A DNA stretch of 64,000 nt from Nematostella vectensis (Eukaryota; Cnidaria; Anthozoa; Actiniaria; Edwardsiidae). This document shows positions 34,397 to 45,710 of this stretch, piece by piece. The stretch lies in assembly GCF_932526225.1 (NCBI RefSeq), contig NC_064036.1, positions 7,075,519 to 7,139,518 on the forward strand. Reading direction: 5' to 3'. The translations under genes and the position numbers were made by a program. Under the pieces are notes generated by a model. It saw only the letters and a list, made by a program, of their open reading frames with translations, was not told the origin of the DNA and did not search any database. How positions within the stretch are numbered: position 1 is the first letter of the stretch; every line of letters starts with the position of its first letter.

Positions 34397-35231
34397 CCTA
34401 AGCTTACGGGGGTGAAGGAAACTTTTAACAAAACCAAAATTTAGAGCTTCGACTCTTCAAGAGTCAACCATCTTGAATTTCGTGCTCAACTAGCGACCCG
34501 ACCACTGCCACAGGCAACCCAAGAATACTATCGACGAGGGCACGCTGGAAACCAGAGGCTCCGAGAGTTTTTCAGTCGAAAACAAAATGAACCGATATAG
34601 AAAACATGAATATGAAGATCACGTTTGGTAGTTTGGTTGAGTTTGAATGAAATCCGACAAAGATACAGTGATTCTTGGAAGGTCAAAAATAGGACGATTT
34701 TTCATAAAATTTTCAGTCAAAATACTCATAAAGTGGGTCTCCAAGAATCGTTATAACTGAAGATAAAGAAAAGTAGTATTCCCACTAATATAATGAGTCT
34801 ACGCCATTTATTTTGAATGGGTTTCCTGTGTAGGCCTGGATACATAGTTACACGTAGATTGCGAAAGGTGATGCCAAACTCTGCGAAATTTTATCCCACT
34901 CCTTCTCACGGCTCTCCTTCTCCTTTATACGGCAAAGCTTTAGCCGATGAACAATACACGGTTTATGATTTCGTCGATACCATAAATTCGTCAGTTCTGG
35001 ACGGCGATTGTGTTGGGGTTGTTTCTCAAGCAAGGGAAAAAAAAAGCAAGGAAATCCAAGGAAGTTTTTATTGTTGTTGTTGATTACACTTTCCAATTCA
35101 GTGGATGTCCCGGATAAATTAAAAGAGGGTTTAACCTCGAATTTCAGTAGCTAATGAGGTAGATGGAAATAAATGCTGCAGAGTAGATATAAAACTTCGT
35201 TAAAAGTAATCCTGCGATTTTCAATTTGGGC
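34397..35231. promoter_or_regulatory. Shared 5' region between CEP19 and SLC17A9-like
   Basis: Only 835 bp separate the two start codons in opposite directions, so a bidirectional promoter is plausible. No canonical TATA box was noted. A coding-looking ORF lies inside it (34871-35080). Confidence 0.45.
34871..35080 (+). other. Coding-looking small ORF upstream of SLC17A9-like
   Basis: From an ATG at 34871 (or 34817 in the same frame) the ORF encodes about 70 residues beginning MPNSAKFYPTPSHGSPSPLY and containing DEQYTVYDFVDTINSS. The composition is more protein-like than neighbouring ORFs, but it ends in a low-quality K/C-rich stretch. It could be a first exon with an unseen donor, an upstream ORF or chance. 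No family recognised. Confidence 0.35.
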
Positions 35232-35774
35232 ATGAAGTCGTCAACACGGACATCGATCGAGTTACCCGACGTTGTGTGTTCTTCAACTCCAAAGAAAAGC
35301 ACTCTTCATTGGCCTCGGAATGAGCGATACAAATGGCTTACCGCTCTTATGCTTTCGGCAGCCCTTGTGGACATCACTAGACTTTCTATGTCTCTGTGTA
35401 TCGTATCGATTGCCAAAGAATTGGACTGGGATAAGTTAGAATCGGTAAGTTGAGAGTCTCGAGACAAGAAGCAGTGATTACATCGAGATACTTTTCCTTT
35501 ACATTCATTGATATCCTAGCAAGTTGTCCATCTGAATGAATCATACCGTCTTTGTTGGGGTTTGTTATTGTTGTTATGATCTTTTGTAGCAAAATAGGAA
35601 ATGATAACAACTTATTACTGTATTAGTTTTGTAAAGTGATACCATTCTCACATACTTTGGTGTCCACACAATTAAGAACATTCAAAAGATAGAGAAAATA
35701 GGCTCTTTATGGATATTTTTTTTTTCAGAAAAAAAATAGATGAAATTGTATATACAGAGTGCCAGCCTGTAGTG

Positions 35775-35845
<71 letters not shown>

Positions 35846-38800
35846 CATCATCACCATCACCACCACCAGCACCATCAGCATCATCAGCATCAGCATCAGC
35901 ATCATCATCAGCATCACCACCACCATCACCATCACCGCCATCATCACCACCATCACCACCACCATCACCACCACCATCACCATCACCACCACCACCATCA
36001 CCACCACCACCACCATCACAATCACCATCACCATCACCACCACCACCACCACCACCATCACCACCACCATCACCACCACCATTACCACCACCATCACCAC
36101 CACCACCACCATCACCACCACCACCACCACTACCACCATCACCACCACCATCACCACCACCATCACCACCACCATCACCACCATCATCACCACCATCATC
36201 ACCACCATCATCACCACCACCATCACCACCACCATCACCACCACCATCACCATCACCACCACCATCACCACCACCACCACCACCACCATCACCACCACCA
36301 TCACCACCACCATCACCATCACCACCATCATCACCACCACCACCACCACCATCACCACCGCCATCACCACCACCATCACCACCACCACCACCACCATCAT
36401 CATCATTATTATTCATTATATATGAAGTGGCCACAGTATGTGTATGGTTCTGTATCCCAACTTCAATAAAGCATTAAAAGTTTTAAATATGGGCTCATTC
36501 TGAAAATTTTCGAGGTCATGCATGAAATTGAATTTGATTCTCTTTTCAAGTTATTGGTGCAAAATTGTTGAATTTTATACTTTACCAGACGAATAGTCTA
36601 CTAGCAAAAGCAGCAAATATGTTTCACCCAAGAGAGGTTTTCTAAGTGTCGCGGATTCAGCCTCTAGATAATGTACTGAGGAATAACACAAGCCCATATT
36701 TAAAACCTTTAATGCTTGAATCGCTTGATACTCCTGAGCATATCTATGGCAATAAGAATTCTTAGTTGCATTTTAATTCAAAGAAAAAAGCAAAAAACTA
36801 AAACTTCTGTACTAATAGAAAATTGAAATAGGGATACAGATCCGTTCGAATAGCCCATGCATATTTTATTTAGCTCTTATGCCTAGTGCACACTAGCGAC
36901 ATATCGACATAACGACATGGGCGCTCACTTTTATCTTCGACATAACGACATGGACATAACGACATAAGAGAAAAAACATGGTTTTTTTTCATTATGTCAT
37001 TATGTTCATGTCGTTATGTCGGGCTAATCATAGAGCGCGCTCCCATGTTGTTATGTTGCTATTGTGCACTAGGCATTACTGATCAGTTTTGCAAAGGAAC
37101 CTGTATGGCAACTCATGGACATAAACACTTTTATAATGTTTTTTTGGCTCAAGAGTGAAGTTCTTGTACCTTAAATCAATGGTAAAGGTCACAGATCCCT
37201 GTACAGCCAAAGCAAACAAGGACATCCCCACTAGTTGATCAGTGGGCAGTACAGGGATGTTTTGCCAGCAAATTTTCAAATAAAATGTGGATAGCTCCAT
37301 ATCTTTATTTATTTGTATAAATTTGATTTTCTAGTCTTTATTCATCCTAATTGTGTAAGGTACCAAAAATGTAGAAATGTGAAAGTACCTCATGTGTAAA
37401 CTATGTGCTTTTGTAATTCAGATAAACCACTAACATACACAAAATGCATATGTAGGTTATCTTAAAATTCCAACATTAACAACCAAAACATTTATGTTGT
37501 TTTTTTGTGTGTGTTACAGGGACTGGTGTTATCTTCATTCTTTTGGGGATACTTTGTCACCCAGTTACCTGGAGGATTTTTGAGTGACTTGTATGGCGGG
37601 GAAATAGTCTTAGCCTGGGCAGTGCTTGGATTTGCTGTCAGCATGATTGGAATCCCTTTAGCAGTCAACTCAACTCCATTACTTTATTACTCCCCACCTG
37701 TTTTATTGGTGGTGGTTCTTAGAGTCTGCTTAGGATTTTCCCAGGGTGAGTTTCATTAGGGACCAAATAATTTAATTTCTAATGGGTCAATAACAAAAAT
37801 TACCCTGAAAAATTCATGCATGCCAAAATCTCTATATGAAATGTATGAATTAGGGAGTGTTACTTAGATTCCCTGAGGGGGGATGAAAGATATTGGGGGA
37901 AGGGGGGAGGGGCTCCTAAATTTTCTTAACCGTTTAAAGGGGGGTCTCCTAAATATAAGGCCCTCTGACTGAGCAATGTTTTTTTATGGTCTATATAAGC
38001 AGATAATTTTGGATTGATGTGAAAAGTGGAATTAAAGTTACTGTACCCATTTTATAGATGTTATTTGTGTTTATTATATCTAAAATAAATAGCATAAATC
38101 TATTATTCTATTGTAGGAGTTTTTTTTCCGTCAATTGGGAGCCTGCTAGGGAAGTACCTACCGCTTAGTGAGAGCAGTTTTGGTTTGTCACTGGTATGTG
38201 CTGGTGGACCTATAGGGTATGTCCCACACCTGTCCATGTTAATATTGTCATTTTTATGTTAATATCCAATTGAATTTATTTTATGTATTTAAAGGTTGTT
38301 TTTAGATATTTTTTTGCATGACACAGCTCACGTGCCCAAAGTTTTTTTCTACTGCATATGTAGAAGCATAGTGGTAGAAACCCTAAACAAAATGTTTCTT
38401 GGTTATTCCTTTTTTTCTCCATCAAAGGGTTAATGCTCAAAACATAAGGGAAACTACTATGTTGCATGTAAAACATATACCATTTCAACCTTGTTTTGAT
38501 GTATTTGATGTATTTCCACATGCTGTTTATAACCAGGACATGGTTATTTAACTGAAGACATCACTAGATACTGTAATCCAAGCTGTTTCATCCATCCAGA
38601 ATAAACATTGATTTTTTCCCCGAACAGGTCCCTCTTAGCTGGCAGTATTGGTTCTGTCATGGTGACCTATCTTGGCTGGAGATGGGTCTTCGTGAGCTTT
38701 GGGTGTCTAGCTATCTTGTGGGTCCTAATTTGGCGACAGTTTTTCCTGCACAAAAAGGCTTCTGGTGTAGATCGGCTCTGTTTAGAGAAGAAATTTGAAA

Positions 38801-41328
38801 GTATAGAGAAGAGAACTTCAAAGAGAGCTTCGGATACTATAGTGCCATGGGGGAAGCTTATTAGACAGCCAGGGATCTGGTAAGTTTGGATATTTTTAAT
38901 TTGCAGACAAGGTGTTGGTTCAAGGATGTAAGATAAAATGTGATAAAGGAAGCAGTGACATGATTTCCATGAATGTAATGTTTTACAATTCGATATTTCA
39001 GTTCTTTTAAAATATAAATATATAGTACATATAATTATACAAGAATCCTGTTTCTTAGTCAAGACATTTTAATGAGAGAGACACCTAATATCGATATATT
39101 AGATAATATATGTGGCTCTCGGAGAATTATTAAATTATTACAAACATATATAATGATAATATAATGATAAGACATAATATTACATAAGGTTTTACAATAG
39201 TGTTAAATGAAACAATTTTCAGTAGGAACAGTATTTACAAGTTTAGTTATAAAGAATTTAGTGCAGAACTTTTAAAGGTAGTAAGAAATTTCCTTTCACT
39301 AACAATCAATGGAAGGGGGTTCCAATCATTGGCCCAACCAGAGGCGTAAGTCTGTTGGCTGAGAGTATGAATAAAACTTTCACCCCAAAGGAATTAATAT
39401 AAACTCCCCCCCCCCCCCTCTTCCCCTAACTGAATCAATATATAGACTAAAGACACAGACCATAATGTAATTGTCTTCCATAGTTTTTATTATGTTCTTT
39501 TGTTGATTCCAGGGCTATAATGGTGGTCCACTTTTGTCACAATTGCATGTATCTGAACTTATCGTCATGGTTACCTACCTATTTCCATGAGAGCTTCCCA
39601 GATGCACAGGTCAGGTTTTATTTAAGGCACTTCATATTCTAAGATTTATGGAAAAGGTGGATGTTTTGTTAAGGCTTAGTACTGTATGTGTAAAAAAAAG
39701 TTTTCAGAAAACTTCCCAAAATAAGGTGTATATTCTTCATAGTTGAGTTGGGTGAGCAGGAATTTGTCAATTATGCTGTAGCTAAAAGAATTCATTTTTG
39801 TAGTAACTTCAGTCATTCCTTTTAAACTAAGTTTTAATATTTTTTTTTTATACTTTCAGAACTGGATTTTTAATGTGATACCATATCTTGGTAATCTCTT
39901 CGGCAAGGTCATAGGAGGCCATTTGGCAGACACCTTAATAAGAGCAGGTAATGTGTAAACAAGAGTTTCCATGCCATTGTAGAATTATCACATTGATGTG
40001 GTTCTTTTATGATGGTAGTAGAAGTCAGACCCTGAATCTGACTCATGAATAACTCAGACTTGAGGAAACATGCAAGGACGAGGGCTTAGTATTGTTGCTC
40101 AAATTTAAAAAAATATTTTTACTTCACTTGTTACTGTATGTACTGTTTTTGGCACTAATGTCTGTATTTTATTCCAGATTTTTCTCTTACATTCGTAAGG
40201 AAGTTGTTCGAGGTAGGTAACAAAATGGAGGGATTTGTTTTTGATAAATTACTAGTAATACTGTATCTTTTTTTTAGTTGTTTGGAAAATGGTGAAACAA
40301 ACTATGAAAACCATATGAAACTTTTTCATCTTACTTTTTGCATAAGCAAAACTACAAACTCTATCTTTGTTAACCTTTGCTGCACATTATATAATTTATT
40401 GGTTATCATTTCAGACTCTAGGTACGGGCGGTGCAGCCTTTGCGTTGCTTCTAGCTATGTACGTCAACGAGTTCTGGCAGGCTCTATTCTGTATGACACT
40501 GGCATTCAGTATGGCGGGCATGTCAACCAGCGGATCGATTTGCAATATTCAGGACTTGTCTCCAACCTTTGCTGGATCCATAGCAGGTACAGACAATTTG
40601 GAAAATTAATTTGAAATGATATACAGTACTATTGCATTCACAAAATTACCTCTGAAAGTTTTCTCTAGATGCCTCCTGCTAAATGTTGTTGTTTTTCTTT
40701 TACAGGGCTTGTGTACACAGTCACTTCAGTGCCTGGTGAGTACTGTTAAATACAAATTTTGTAGGTGTAGCATTTGTTTGGCTTCTTTAATATGCCATAG
40801 TAAATTTACTAGGCAACATGTTAGTTACTTAGCTTATTGTGTACTTATGTGTTAAATTTCCTCATCCCGATTAATGCTCAATTTATTCAATGATCAATGT
40901 GTTCAATACCCAAGGTGTTAATTCATAAATGTGTTAAATGCTCAATGTGTCCAATAATGGTCTTTGCTAAATGTATTCCACACTAAATGTGTTTGATGCT
41001 CAACTTGTACAATGTTTTTTATTGTATTATATCATCATTATAGTAATTTATTTGCCACTCACAATCTACAGGGTTTTGTCATGTTCATAGTTCATAGAGA
41101 GTAACGCATTTATCATAACTGTAAGACGTCTAACTGCTACCCCAGGCGTTTTTAACCTTATCTTTGTACTCTCTCTCCCCCCCCCTAGGGATACTTGGTG
41201 TTTATCTCACGGGGTACATTCTCCATGCTACTGGTAGCTGGCAAGTTGTATTTCAAATCACTGCTGTAATATGCTCCGTTGGAAGCCTTTTCTATATCAT
41301 GTTCGGTACAACCAAACGAATAGCTTAG
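35232..41328 (+). CDS. SLC17A9: SLC17A9-like (VNUT-type) major facilitator transporter, ten exons
   Basis: Exons 35232-35444, 37520-37745, 38117-38216, 38628-38879, 39513-39609, 39860-39947, 40178-40212, 40415-40586, 40705-40734 and 41189-41328 have consistent phases and give 450 residues. Near-signature matches to SLC17A9 include GLVLSSFFWGYFVTQLPGG (TM2 region), RVCLGFSQGVFFPS, SWLPTYFHESFPDA then NWIFNVIPYL, ICNIQDLSPTFAGS and the last helices ATGSWQVVFQITAV. The family moves organic anions; vertebrate SLC17A9 loads ATP into secretory vesicles. Substrate here is inferred from similarity only. The start ATG at 35232 is preceded in frame by no other ATG in the exon. Exon 9 is only 30 nt. Intron 1 holds a 640-bp trinucleotide tract and a MITE. 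Confidence 0.93.
35781..36417. repeat. Trinucleotide tract (TTA)n then (CAC/CAT)n
   Basis: About 65 bp of TTA units passes into about 570 bp of CAC/CAT/CAG-type units, then ATT. It lies in intron 1 of the transporter and gives artificial long His-, Ser/Pro- or Thr-rich frames on one strand and Gly/Asp- or Val-rich frames on the other. Confidence 0.98.
36880..37075. mobile_element. PIF/Harbinger-like MITE, 196 bp
   Basis: Left terminus TGCCTAGTGCACACTAGCGA is the inverted counterpart of the right terminus (…TATTGTGCACTAGGCA). Both ends are flanked by TTA, the 3-bp target duplication typical of PIF/Harbinger elements. The interior has repeated CGACATAACGACAT motifs. It lies in intron 1 of the transporter. 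Confidence 0.8.
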
Positions 41329-41430
41329 TCAATTAGAATTATTTATTAAATACAAAACAGATAAAACATAGCTCATGTTAAAGGGAAGTTTGGCATGCAC
41401 GCTACAAAGGAAGTTATTTTAGTTAAACAT

Positions 41431-41432
41431 AC

Positions 41433-41512
<80 letters not shown>
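41431..41512. repeat. (TTA)27 microsatellite in the transporter 3' UTR
   Basis: A perfect run of TTA units between the stop codon and the likely poly(A) signal. Confidence 0.97.
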
Positions 41513-41513
<1 letters not shown>

Positions 41514-41527
41514 GGTATACGAGATGA

Positions 41528-41533
41528 AATAAA
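41528..41533 (+). terminator. Likely poly(A) signal of the SLC17A9-like gene
   Basis: AATAAA 200 bp after the stop codon, followed by a GU-rich stretch (TGTTCTGTGCTTGTGTCT) about 20 bp further on, the usual cleavage context. Confidence 0.6.
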
Positions 41534-41639
41534 ATACACTTTCGATATTTTGTTCTGTGCTTGTGTCTTTACTGATGCAATATGGCATTCGGTGATTTAG
41601 GGAGCCATGTGACGTGAACAAGTGACAAAAGTTAACAAC

Positions 41640-42995
41640 CTACTAACCCACCCAAGTGACATAGCTAACATATCAAAGTGAAGTAATTAGCCCACACAAG
41701 TGACGTGAGATAGCCCACTCAAGTGACGTAAACTAACCCAACCAAGTGACTTAAGCTAATCCACCCAAGTGACGTAAATTAACCCAACCAAGTGACGTAA
41801 GCTTATCCACCCAAGTGACGTACACTAACCCACCCAAGTGACGTAAACTAACCCACCCAAGTGACGTAAACTAACTCAACCAAGTGACGTAAGTTAAACC
41901 CAACCAATGGACGTAAATTAACCCAACCAAGTGACGTACGTTAACCCACCCAAGTGACGTAAACTAGCCAAACCAAGTGACGTAAGCTAATCCACCCAAG
42001 TGACGAAAACTAATCCACCCAAGTGACGTAAGGTAACCCACCCAAGTGACGTACGTTAACCCATTCAAGTGACATAAGCTAACCCAACCAAGTGACGTAA
42101 GCTAATCCACCCAAGTGACGTAAACTAGCCCACCCAAATGACGTAAGGTAACCCACCCAAGTGACGTAAACTAACCCAACCAAATGACGTAAGCTAACCC
42201 ACCCAAGTGACGTAAGCTAATCCACCCAAGTGACGAAAACTAATCCACCCAAGTGACGTAAGCTAACCCACCCAAGTGACTTAAGCTAACCCACCCAAGT
42301 GACGTAAACTAACCCAAAGAAGTGACGTAAGCTAACCCACCCAAGTGACGTAAACTAACCCACCCAAGTGACGTAAACTAACTCAACCAAGTGACGTAAG
42401 CTAACCCACCCAAGTGACGTAAACTAACCCAACCAAGTGACGTAAGCTAACCCAATAAAATGACGTAAACTAACCCACCCAAGTGACGTAAACTAACTCA
42501 ACCAAGTGACGTAAGCTTACCCAACCAAGTGACGTAAACTAACCCAACCAAGTGACGTAAGCTAACCCAACCAAGTGACGTAAGCTAACCCACCCAAGTG
42601 ACGTTAACTAACCCAACTAAGTGACGTAAACTAACTCAACCAAGTGACGTAAGCTAACCCACCCAAGTGACGTAAACTAACCCAACCAAGTGACGTAAGC
42701 TAACCCAATAAAATGACGTAAACTAACCCACCCAAGTGACGTAAACTAACTCAACCAAGTGACGTAAGCTTACCCAACCAAGTGACGTAAACTAACCCAA
42801 CCAAGTGACGTAAGCTAACCCAACCAAGTGACGTAAGCTAACCCACCCAAGTGACGTTAACTAACCCAACTAAGTGACGTAAGCTAGCCCAACCAAGTGA
42901 CGTAAACTAACCCAACCAAGTGACGTAAGCTAACCCACCCAAGTGACATGAACTAACCCAACCAAGTGACGTAAGCTAGCCCAACCAAGTGACGG
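41640..42995. repeat. 23-bp minisatellite, about 59 units, with CRE-like core
   Basis: Units of the form AACCCACCCAAGTGACGTAA plus RCT. Two alternating subtypes (CCCACCC and CCCAACC; GTAAACT and GTAAGCT) form higher-order blocks; a stretch near 42360-42600 recurs almost exactly near 42620-42860. Nearly every unit holds TGACGTAA, close to the CREB/ATF octamer. Confidence 0.97.
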
Positions 42996-43579
42996 GAGGA
43001 GATTAAACAAAATAACTATACTCTTCTGCGATGGCAGAAAAGTATAGCTGAACCTGAGGACGAAAGAGGTGCATGGAGGGAAGGGCATCCCTGAACTGGC
43101 GCGGGGTCCACTAAAACAGCTTGGGGAGAGGAATGTGCGTCAAGAGAACAAACAATGGCAGCAGAGTACAGCTGAGCTCGCGGACGAGAGACGTGAGTGG
43201 GGCGAGCTGGTGTGGAACAGTTAGAAAGGAAAAACTAAGACACAGACAGAAATTCGCTTTACTCGGATAATCTATACAATAGCACGAGATTTTAAACCAA
43301 TAACATTGTAAGATAGCGGCATATAACTATATTTCTATTTTCCAAAGATTTAGAGATTTTTTGTCAATAAAAATTCCTTATATAATTCGCTACAAAATAA
43401 AATTTGAAACTTCGTAATTATAACTTAAACTCGGTGTATTTCGAGATTTAATCATTTAACCTTAAAACTATTGTTGAATTATAAAATATTCGCAACATGA
43501 GCATTTTAGCATGTTTTCCATGATTGGTGGTTTTTTCAGTTTTGCCCTTTCCGCGGGAAAGTAGTGCATGACACCCGAT

Positions 43580-43680
43580 TTCCGTAGTGGTCTAGTAAGT
43601 GGCTAGAGCATTGGACTACAAGCGCAAAGGTACCTGGTTCGAGTCTCAGTGGATGCCTTTTTTTTTTTTTTTTTTTTTCT
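43580..43680 (+). repeat. tRNA-like, SINE-type fragment followed by a T-run
   Basis: An A-box-like TGGCTAGAGCATTGG and a B-box GGTTCGAGTCT at tRNA-like spacing are followed by about 20 T. The T arm and anticodon stem pair poorly, so it is a pseudo-tRNA or SINE head, not a functional tRNA. Confidence 0.55.
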
Positions 43681-44523
43681 TAAAAGACTACCAAGAACAA
43701 TACTATACATATTATCTCCTGATAGCAAAACTAAATTGAGGCTAACTATCTTGTCTCCCATTACAGACGTGTTATCTGTAAATAACAATGTGAATTTACT
43801 ATACTATATATATCCTGTATCCTTTATAACAATGTCTACATTTTGCTATGATGTATTTTTGCAATCTAATAAACTGTCTATTCGCTTTCTAATATGTACA
43901 AAGTGAAATGAATTTGGTTTATCCTGTATGTGCGTCAGGCCCTTTTATCGTTCCCTGTGAAGTATATACCTAGAAGCAATAAAAAGAGGGCCTGATACAA
44001 ATATGGGCGGATATCATTAGAAGTAGTTGTCAAATTCTAGGATAGACCAGGAGCTGTGAGAGCGAAGAATTCTTGGGGTTGTTTGCGGTACTTCCCGCGA
44101 GTTGATCGAGTGAGCTTATCTATCAAATTTGTGTTCAAGCAGAAGTTTGTCTATTTAGACAAAAAAACCCTGTTTAGTAAATTGGTAATGTGAATATATG
44201 TAGTAATTTATTGATGTGTGGATCTGCAGTCATATACGTAAACTGTAAATCTCTTGCGCCGTAAACTATTTTGCGTTTTCCTCTACAGTTTCTTTAAACA
44301 TTCAAATTGACATAAAGTTCGATGTTCGTCGTTACTTAAATTATTACCCTTGCATATAACACCACTGTAATTTTGTTTAACATAAATACTGTTTATAAGT
44401 TGATTTGGGCATTTGATTGTGCTACCACGTGAGTCACAATTGACAATTGACAGCCGATGTCTTTTGACAGCGGCCTGAAAAGGGGCGGCAGGCATCGCGT
44501 CTAGTGTTTGTGTCAGGCGTAGT

Positions 44524-44529
44524 TTTATT
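44524..44529 (-). terminator. Possible GPCR poly(A) signal
   Basis: AATAAA on the minus strand about 155 bp past the GPCR stop codon. A second hexamer lies at 44207-44212. Confidence 0.4.
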
Positions 44530-44683
44530 TTCCTCTCCGGCTTTTGAAAGATAAAATCGCCTGATACTCGGGCTATCCATCCTTACCCAGAACAGATTTT
44601 GCGTTTCGTCTTCTAGCAGCTGTTGCCGGACCTTCCGTAAAACCTTTTTCTGAGTTTACCAGTTAACGCATCTCTGTAGGCGG

Positions 44684-45628
44684 CTACATCGGTACCTGTG
44701 TCGTGTCAGCGTCATCTCTTTTACGCATGCGCGCTAGAGGTATCTCTTCTACTCGTCTTGACTCGTCACCTCGTGCGGCGCAACCAACCAAGCTTTTGAC
44801 AGTCTTCTTAAACTCTGGCATTTGAAACGAGTATATGATCGGGTTAACCAGCGAGTTGGTGTAATGCAGAAACTTGCATGCAAACAGCAACTGGTGAGGC
44901 AGAGACTTGATGAGGCAAAAGTCACAGAAGAAATTCACGATGTTTAGCAAGTGAAATGGTAGCCACGTGACCACAAACAGAGCGGTGATGGTGAACAACA
45001 TGTAGACGAAGCGACGCTCGTTACGCTGCGCGCATTGATTCTGCCGGTAGTGCTTTCTCACACGAAGGAAGATACCTACGTAAGCCATACACATGGCGAG
45101 AAGACAAAAACTTAGAGCAGACATCATCACGTAAAAGAAATGCGTATACGAAATGATGTGGTATCGGTACAGAATATGCAAGGTGGTGATAATCCCGGAC
45201 AAGCACCAAACGCCAGCCACCACCCCGAGGTACGTGCGCGGGGCGTTGTTTGCTCTGTAATGCAAGGGGAACCAGAAAGAGTACAGACGTTCTATGGAGA
45301 TGGTCGTTAGTGTGAAGACCGACGCGGAACCCGACGCGATATCCACCGCCGTAAACACGCTTTGGTACTCCTTGCTAACCACGTGGTAATGCAGCAGCGC
45401 TATGTACATTGGGATCGTTATGATGCCAATTAGCATATCCGCCACGGCGAGGCTGACGAGGAAGTAGCTTGCGCGCATGCGCATTAGTTTCTTGCTGGTG
45501 AAGAAGGCAGCGATGGCGAGGGAGTTACCGCTGACAATGATGATCGCTGCGCACGAGTACGCGATGCTCCACAGGACGACACCACTGGACATGACGGCGG
45601 GCGGAGGGCGGGACCTGTGACGCAACAT
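44684..45628 (-). CDS. Class A (rhodopsin-like) G protein-coupled receptor, intronless
   Basis: 314 residues from a real ATG. Seven hydrophobic helices: about 18-43, 53-79, 88-112, 133-154, 163-188, 207-234 and 243-268. Landmarks: Asn35 in GNSLA (1.50), Asp64 in LAVAD (2.50), Arg114 in the TM3 motif written ERL instead of DRY, TWLP at 221-224 in TM6 and NPIIY at 262-266 in TM7. The position before TM3 that usually holds the disulfide Cys (3.25) is Gln89, and extracellular loop 2 has no Cys, as in melanocortin/S1P/cannabinoid-type receptors. Asp96 falls at 3.32, the amine-binding position. The N-terminus is very short with no signal peptide. Ligand unknown; I class it as an orphan receptor. 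Confidence 0.93.
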   Translation of the reverse strand: MLRHRSRPPPAVMSSGVVLWSIAYSCAAIIIVSGNSLAIAAFFTSKKLMRMRASYFLVSLAVADMLIGIITIPMYIALLHYHVVSKEYQSVFTAVDIASGSASVFTLTTISIERLYSFWFPLHYRANNAPRTYLGVVAGVWCLSGIITTLHILYRYHIISYTHFFYVMMSALSFCLLAMCMAYVGIFLRVRKHYRQNQCAQRNERRFVYMLFTITALFVVTWLPFHLLNIVNFFCDFCLIKSLPHQLLFACKFLHYTNSLVNPIIYSFQMPEFKKTVKSLVGCAARGDESRRVEEIPLARMRKRDDADTTQVPM

Positions 45629-45677
45629 GGCACGGTCAAAAACGTGACACTCATTATATTTTACTCAACTCGATGAT

Positions 45678-45710
45678 GGCTCCCTGTGCATATGATAACC
45701 ACAGGGAGCC
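45678..45710. promoter_or_regulatory. Perfect 11-bp hairpin 50 bp upstream of the GPCR start
   Basis: GGCTCCCTGTG and CACAGGGAGCC pair exactly around an 11-nt loop. If inside the transcript, it would be a stable 5' UTR stem; otherwise it is a palindromic DNA site. Confidence 0.5.

Noticed and set aside
35672-36477. Poly-His, Pro/Ser, Thr/Ile and Gly/Asp ORFs
   Set aside because: Translations of the CAC/CAT/TTA tract in intron 1 of the transporter.
41640-42995. CRISPR-like array
   Set aside because: Direct tandem units without unique spacers in an animal genome; it is a minisatellite.
43580-43680. Functional tRNA gene
   Set aside because: The B-box is good, but the T and anticodon stems do not pair; a SINE or pseudogene is more likely.
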